From assembly GCF_018446385.1 (NCBI RefSeq), contig NC_055998.1, forward strand, positions 72,348,744 through 72,412,743: a DNA stretch of 64,000 nt, read 5' to 3'. Positions 58,233 to 64,000 of the stretch are shown piece after piece. Source of the DNA: Zingiber officinale (lineage: Eukaryota; Streptophyta; Magnoliopsida; Zingiberales; Zingiberaceae). Positions within the stretch are counted from its first letter, which is position 1. Each line of letters starts with the position of its first letter. A program made the translations under genes and the position numbers. Below the pieces are notes generated by a model, which saw only the letters and a program-made list of their open reading frames with translations, did not search any database and was not told where the DNA came from.

Positions 58233-59273
58233 TCCAGAGCATATTCCCAAAATGAATTTGGTAATTCTGAATAACTCATCATCGATCTAGCCATTTCCAT
58301 AAGAGTCCTATTTCTTCATTCTGCCACACCATTCTGTTGGGGTGTACCAGGTGCAGACAATTGGGATTTAATGACAACCTCTGATAAGTAATTCCTAAAC
58401 TCTCTAAAGAGGTATTCGCCACCACGATCAAACCGTAGTGTCTTGATATTTTTACCATAATGTTTCTCCACATCAGCCTTGTACTCTTTGAACTTATCAA
58501 AGCATTCAGATTTGAGGCGCATTAAGTAAATGTACCCATATTTCGAATAGTCATCTATAAAAGATACAAAATATTTGAAACCACCTCTTGCCTGGATAGA
58601 CATAGGACCACACAAATCAAAATGAACCAGTTCTAACACATCTTTGGCTCTATACTCCTTGGCCTTAAAAGGTCTCTTGGTCATTTTACCTTCCAAGCAA
58701 GATTCACAAGTTGGAAAGTTTTCCAACACTAATGAACCCAAGAGTCCATCGGCTATAAGCCTTTGAATCCTACTCAAGTTAATATGACCAAGCCTTATAT
58801 GCCAAAGATATGTTTGGTTCATTTCCGAAGGTTCCTTTCTCTTATTAGAATTAGAAGATGTGTTATTAATTTCCATTTATTGCTTTGTGGGAGAAATTGG
58901 ATTTAAAGTATACAAATTGCCTACTAATGTACTAGAACAGATAATAACCCTATTCTTCTTGATTACTACTTTGTCATAAAAAAACAGAATATCTATCCAC
59001 AAATAATTTATAAACTGAAATTAAATTCTTTCTAAAAGTTAGTACATAAAGATAATTTTTCAAAACCAAACTTCTATTCCTATCGAATGATAAGTGGACG
59101 TCTCCCACTACAACAGCTGCCACTTTCGTAGCATTGCCCTTGTAGACCATTATCTCTCCCTCATATAGTCGTCGGGTTTCCTAGAACCCTTGCAATGTAT
59201 TGCAGACATGATCAGTGGCTCCTATATCTATACACCAGGTACTGGTAGATAACACCGCTAAACATGTTTCAAC
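58233..59273 (-). pseudogene. pol: copia integrase and protease remnant (level 2)
   Basis: 58316-58876 is an open frame with the pre-integrase region (HIRLGHINLSRIQRLIADG, CESCLEGKMTKRP) and integrase core (FDLCGPM, FIDDYSKYGYIY, FDRGGEYL, GTPQQNGVAE), which includes the DDE residues. A stop follows after GVAE. The rest of the integrase is cut at 58233; its continuation is at 10663. 58877-59273 matches the protease-region remnants seen at 63400-63760. A plus-strand copia begins at 59274. Confidence 0.85.
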
Positions 59274-61734
59274 TGTTAGAGTGTATACTAAAAGCCTAGC
59301 TTTTGTAAACATTTATTTTAGAAATAAAAGAATCACATTGGTCAAATATCTACATTTTATTTGTTAAGTGTAGTTGTTCCATTAATTAATATTGTAGATA
59401 ACATGGTGTGTGGTGTCACACACAGAAGATCATGTTATCAGTTCTTTATAAATTATAAATAGTTGCTCACGACTAAAATGAAAAGGAACAAACCATTGGA
59501 ATAGTCGTAGTGTAATTAGGTATTAGTTTATCTTAACTAATAAATTACACTAGTACACTCCAAGTGTATTGATTAGGACCATTTTAGGTAAGTTCTTTTT
59601 ATACTGACTTAATAAAAGAACTAGACCTTAGTTATTATAGAAGTGTGTGCTCTTAATCCTAATATAATAACAAGAACATATATTTAGTATTTATTTCTTT
59701 AAGTTATCAAAGGATGAGATTTAGCTCGATAAATCAATAGGCCCGATAAGTTGGGAAATGATATTACTAATAGTATGTGTTGTTGATTATAGAAGGAATC
59801 TGTGTCCTAGTTATCTAGGTTGAGAATGCCCCCAAGAGGAGCTCATAAGGATTGTCATGTTAAACCCTACAAGTGGACTTAGTCCGACATGACAATGAAG
59901 TTGAGTGGTACTACTCTTGGAGCTAGATATTAATTAAGTGAGTTGTCAGTAACTTACTTAATTAGTGGACATTTGTTATCTTAAAGACAGAGAGACTAAC
60001 ACACTCATGATATGAAGGAGCCGATAATGTAATTTGGGATTGGTGCGGTAGTACAATAATAACTCTCTAGTAGAATGAGTTATTATTGATGAACTTGAGT
60101 TGTGTGTTCTGGGTGAAGACGGGATACTCAAGCTCCTCAGAAGGTCAAAACTAATTTCTCCTCTAAGTCCCTGTCGTAGCCTCATTAAAGCCCCAAGTCT
60201 ACCCATATAAAGCCCTTCTTGGTGTCCAAGAAGAGGTCGGCCCATGGCTTGGTGACCAAGCCAAAGGGGCAGGCCAATCTCCTTCACAAAGGGGTCGGCC
60301 CTTTGATTGGTGTCCAAGCAAAGAGGGTTCGGCCATAATATGTCAAATTAGGAGGGTGTTTTGAATTTTTAAAATCTTCTCTTTGTAGAAAACTACAAGC
60401 TAAGTTTTAAAAGAGAGATTTTAAATTTAAAATCTTTCCTTATTTGAATTAGGCCACATGGTTTAAAAGAAAGTTTAAAAATTTTAAAACTTTCTTTTTT
60501 TAACCATCCACATGGTTTTAAGGAAAAAGGAAGAGAAGTTTTAAATTTGAAAATTTTCTATGTTAAAAAAGGAAATTTTTAGAAGAGAAGTTTTAAATTT
60601 TAAAACATGGTTTTAATTTTTAAAACTTTCCTTTTTTAACATTCACTTTAGGAAATTAAAAGAGAGCTTGTAAAATTTTATAAAAGTTTTTTTCTTTGCT
60701 TATAAAATTTTTACAAGGATTATTTCTTTCCTTTTAATTATGGTCGGCCACCCTTGCTTGGTGCCCAAGCAAGGGGCCGGCCAATTATCCTTTAAAAGTT
60801 TCAATCAATTAAACCAATCAATGATTGGTGATTGAATCAATCAAGAGGAAAGAAAAGGAAAAATAAAAGGGGAAAAGGAAAAACAAAAGGAAGATTTTAA
60901 TTTTTATAAAAAGTCTTTCCTTATTTGCCTTAGGCAAGTAATATAAAAGAAGGGGAGAGGAGGCCTCATGATTGAACAATTCTTATTCTCAAGTTGGTGC
61001 TTCCTCTTGTGGCCGGCCCTCTCCCTCATCTTATCCCCTTGCTCTCTTTTGTTCCCTTGAGGTGGTGGTGGTCGAAACATAGAGAAGGAGAAGAAGACTT
61101 TTGGGTGGTGTTCATCTTGGAGGATCGTCGCCCACACGACGTCCAAGGTGAGGCGAGGAATACGACAGAAGATCTCGAGGTCATTAGCATACAAAGAGAA
61201 GGTATAACTAGTAATTTTCTTCCGCATCATGCTAGTTATTTTTCTTTGTATGAATTCCAAACACAAGAGGCAATAGATTCTAGTTTTTCGAATTTGTTAT
61301 TCGAGTTTGTGTTTTTTTTTTTGTTTTTCAAATTTGTGACTCGATTGTTCCTTTTGGTTAAACCTAGAGTTATATAAGGAAATTAAATATTAGCTTTCCT
61401 TAAAAGGCTTTGTCTAGGAAGTGGTGGTTGCTCCCATATCCAAGAAGGCCTAGTGCCTCATCATGTTTAACCTGGAAGCCAATTTTGGAAATTAATATTT
61501 AATTGAATTTATAACATATGTGGATTTGGATCAATAGTATTAAGTTCCGCTTGCGATCCAAGTCTAAACCATTAAGAACAGATAAGTTAAATTTGGAATC
61601 AATAATGTTAAGTTTCGTTTGCGATTCCTAATTTAACTTCTAAAGAACACAATAGGTTATTTAGGAAAGTTTCGACACTTGTACAAAATTTTTGTACAGT
61701 GGAACTGGTACGATCTTCCTAGGACTAACCAACA
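59274..61734 (+). repeat. 5' LTR of the plus-strand copia
   Basis: 2461 bp, TGTTAGAGTG to ACCAACA. It is the inverse of the LTRs at 10664 and 46101. A near-perfect palindrome, GTACAAAATTTTTGTAC, lies about 50 bp before the LTR end. The frames at 59976-61377 are shadows. Confidence 0.92.
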
Positions 61735-61736
61735 AT

Positions 61737-61748
61737 TGGTATCAGAGC
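61737..61748 (+). other. Primer-binding site of the plus-strand copia
   Basis: TGGTATCAGAGC is a perfect match to the iMet-tRNA PBS, 2 bp after the LTR end. Confidence 0.92.
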
Positions 61749-63390
61749 TAGGGTTTGCCTCTGTGTGTTTTGGTTTTCAAATTAATTATGCGCATGTCAT
61801 ACATAATTTAGGCAGGATAATAGTAGGATGTGCTAACTTTGTGGTTGCAGGCTCCAACTATTATGGCATATAGATATTGTGTGTGATTGGACCCTTGAAC
61901 ATGTCAAGGGCATTATTTTGCGTGTTCATGATTGTTTGTATCAAATACAACAGGAGCTGTATTAGTTTTATATTTTTATTTTTTTTGTTCGATCTTGAAT
62001 ATATGTACATTCCTTTATGGAATATAGGATCGATATATGTAAAATTCTATTTTTTATCGCGGATCGTATCCTTGCGAAGCGTGGTGCTTTTGGAGGACCA
62101 GAGGCGTAGCAAAAAAGGAAGCTCGATGGACCTGATGACATGGACCCGGTGGCGGTGGCTAAAGATGGTAGCAGCTAGGGTTGGAGCACACGGAGAACAG
62201 TGACGGAAAAGGCCATAATAGTTGGAAAATTAATTTCCATATTTATTGATTTTATTTACTTTGATATGTGTGTGTGTATGTATGCTTGCATAGTTAAAAT
62301 TCCTCACCTTAAATAACTAAGTGGGAGAGGGATTTTTAGATAAATTTCACGGTCTCCATTACTGGTTTGTAAGTGATGCAACAAACTTGTGTGTTGGCTT
62401 TGAGTGCCTTCCTCCCCATCGGATGAGTTTGTTTGCGGATCACTAGATCAAACTTCCATTTTGGATGACTATAGGAAATTAATCAAGAGCGTGTTATCTT
62501 CCCCATCGGAAGGGGCATAATCTTATTAATGGACTAGGTGTCAAGTAATGGTATACACTTAGGCACGTCTAATAGTATCCTCCGCATCGGAGTCACTGCT
62601 ATTATTTGTGTGATCGAAGGAAAACCAACTATTAATTTATCATAAAGATAGGTTGACAAGATAATAAAATTATAACCCTCCTCTTATAAATGTTGAGATT
62701 TTGCATACGTCCACACTATTGTGGCATACAAAATTCACGGTGTTTGAGGAAATTTTATTTGTTAGGTTGACAAGATGATAAAATTAATGGGTAAAACCCC
62801 TCTTACAAATGTTTGGTTTTGTATACGTCCACACTATCGTGGCATACAAAATTCACGGTGTTTGAGGTACTGTATTTGTCATAAAGATTTATTGACAAGA
62901 TAGTTAATGGGTAAAACCCTTCTCTTACAAATATTCAATTTTGTATACGTCCACACTATCGTGGTATGCAAAATTCATAGTGTTTGAGGTGTTGGTAAAT
63001 TTAAATGATATTGTTTTGAGAAATCAACATTATTTCAAATTCAAAGTTTTGACCAAATATTTGATCAAAGATAGACCAACTATTAATTTTATTTTTCATA
63101 AAATTAGGATGATGAGATAATAAAATTAATGGATGAAATCTCCTCTTTATTTTTGTATACGTCCACACTATCGTGACATACAAAATTCATGGGGATTTTA
63201 AGGTGTTAGTCTTGACCAAATATTTTTATGATTCTTAGGATGTTTGTCAATCCCCTAGCTATTATACTATAGAATAGACTTAGTTGTCCCAATTATAATG
63301 ATTGGAAATAAGACTTGGACATTAAGATGGACTGTCCTCTCAGAACTGAGAACAATATAGGTGTATTTTATTCATTAGTTGTTGAAACAT
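61749..63390 (+). other. Leader or gag position of the plus-strand copia, no gag seen
   Basis: About 1.6 kb lie between PBS and protease. No gag core or CCHC knuckle is readable in any frame. Parts are alignable by eye with 44560-46080 (inverted), including a GT repeat near 62265. Four hairpin repeats occupy 62697-63185. Confidence 0.6.
62697..63185 (+). repeat. Hairpin repeat array, four copies
   Basis: TTTGTATACGTCCACACTAT followed by CGTGGCATACAAAATTCA recurs near 62700, 62817, 62938 and 63152. The arms TTTGTAT/ATACAAA and CCAC/GTGG can pair. It is the same repeat as at 44925-45190 in opposite orientation. Confidence 0.88.
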
Positions 63391-64000
63391 GTTTTAGTGG
63401 TGTTATCTACTAGTACCTGGTGTGTAGATACGAGGAGCCACTGATTATGTCTGTAATTCATTGCAGGAGTTCCAAGAAACCTGAAACTATATGAAAGGGA
63501 AAATACCGTATACATGGGCACTATTGCAAAAGTAGCAGCTGTTGCAGTGGGAGATGTTTATCTTCTGATAGGAATAAAATATGGATTTTAAGAAATTATC
63601 TTTACGTACTAAGTTTAGAAAGAATTTGATTTCGGTTTCTAAACTATTAAAGAATAGATATTCTATCTATTTTGGTAACAAAGTTGTTATCAAGAAAATA
63701 GGAAAGTTATCTGTTCTAGTACGTTGGTTGGCAATTTAAAATCCAATAACTCTCATGATGCAACAAATGGAAATTAATAACACATCTTCTAACTCTAATA
63801 AGAGAAAGCAACCTTCGGAAATGAACCAATCACATATTTGTCATCTAAGGCTATGTCATATTGACTTGAGTATGATTCAAAGGATAATGAACTTTTGGGT
63901 TCATTGATGGTGGGAAAACTTTCCAACCTGCGAGTCTTACTTAAAAGGGAAAATGACCGAGAGGCTTTTTAAGGCCAAGGGGTATAGAGCCAAAGATGTG
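63391..64000 (+). pseudogene. pol: copia protease and pre-integrase start, plus strand
   Basis: The protease active-site area (near 63425) reads VDTRSH with a following stop, so the DTG motif is lost. Downstream KVAAVAVGDVYLL and KFRKNLISVSK are typical of copia. The pre-integrase zinc region (HLRLCHIDLS, CESYLKGKMTERLF) runs to the window end. Several stops make this copy inactive. Confidence 0.8.

Larger units (their letters stand above)
7066..59273 (-). mobile_element. Ty1/copia retrotransposon, level 2, split by later insertions
   Basis: On the minus strand the element reads, from right to left, protease remnant and integrase (58233-59273), then linker, RT and RNase H (8576-10663), PPT and 3' LTR (7066-8553). 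The two internal parts are adjacent in the ancestral element: the copia inserted at 10664-58232 carries TCCAG on both sides. The 5' part (gag, PBS, 5' LTR) is not in the window because a plus-strand copia begins at 59274. Integrase and RT motifs resemble the Tork/Angela-type copia group (inference). Confidence 0.85.
59274..64000 (+). mobile_element. Ty1/copia retrotransposon on +, cut by the window end (level 3b)
   Basis: It has a 5' LTR 59274-61734, a perfect PBS, a long leader with hairpin repeats, a damaged protease and the start of integrase. It is the same family as levels 2 and 3, in opposite orientation. The five bases before it (TCAAC) are its candidate TSD; the partner lies outside the window. 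Confidence 0.88.

Overview
The window is pure plant repeat DNA. I see no host gene, no structural tRNA or rRNA gene, and no CRISPR or bacterial feature. Nested Ty1/copia and Ty3/gypsy LTR retrotransposons, a CACTA (En/Spm) DNA transposon with tnp2, and primer-binding sites matching initiator Met-tRNA all point to a flowering plant with a repeat-rich genome. A monocot is possible from the copia type, but the sequence alone does not settle the species.

The layout is a set of insertions inside insertions, read mainly from TG...CA ends and matching target-site duplications (TSDs). Level 1 is an old, stop-riddled Ty3/gypsy element on + (1-7065, cut at both sides). A copia element on - (level 2) starts at 7066 in the gypsy 3' LTR. 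Its internal region is split at 10663/58233 by a second copia on - (level 3, 10664-58232, TSD TCCAG) and again at 59273 by a copia on + (59274 to the window end).

Level 3 is itself full of insertions. Its left LTR holds a Sirevirus-like solo LTR (11495-12561, TSD GGGAA) and a truncated gypsy-like element (13793-21800), which carries an inverted solo LTR of its own family (17470-20273, TSD AAAAA). Its internal region holds a solo LTR (23865-25707, TSD CATCA) and a 17.3-kb CACTA transposon (27096-44427, TSD TGT). Its right LTR holds a complete gypsy element on - (48651-58170, TSD GTGAT).

The CACTA element carries two genes on +. The first is a tnp2 transposase, split in frame by a 6.5-kb Sirevirus-like retrotransposon (31322-37809, TSD TCTAG). 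The second is a 12-exon gene joining a plant transposase-like domain, a DUF8039-like region and a ULP1/C48 cysteine-protease domain. Both are broken by stops or a frameshift. The Sirevirus-like element has no pol but keeps one uninterrupted 406-aa gag-derived frame, several polypurine tracts and AT-rich tandem arrays.

The features most worth following are the clusters of short perfect palindromes in three unrelated LTR families (GTCGAC, GGCGCC, GATCGATC), the repeated hairpin array where the copia family should encode gag, and the ULP1-bearing CACTA gene.
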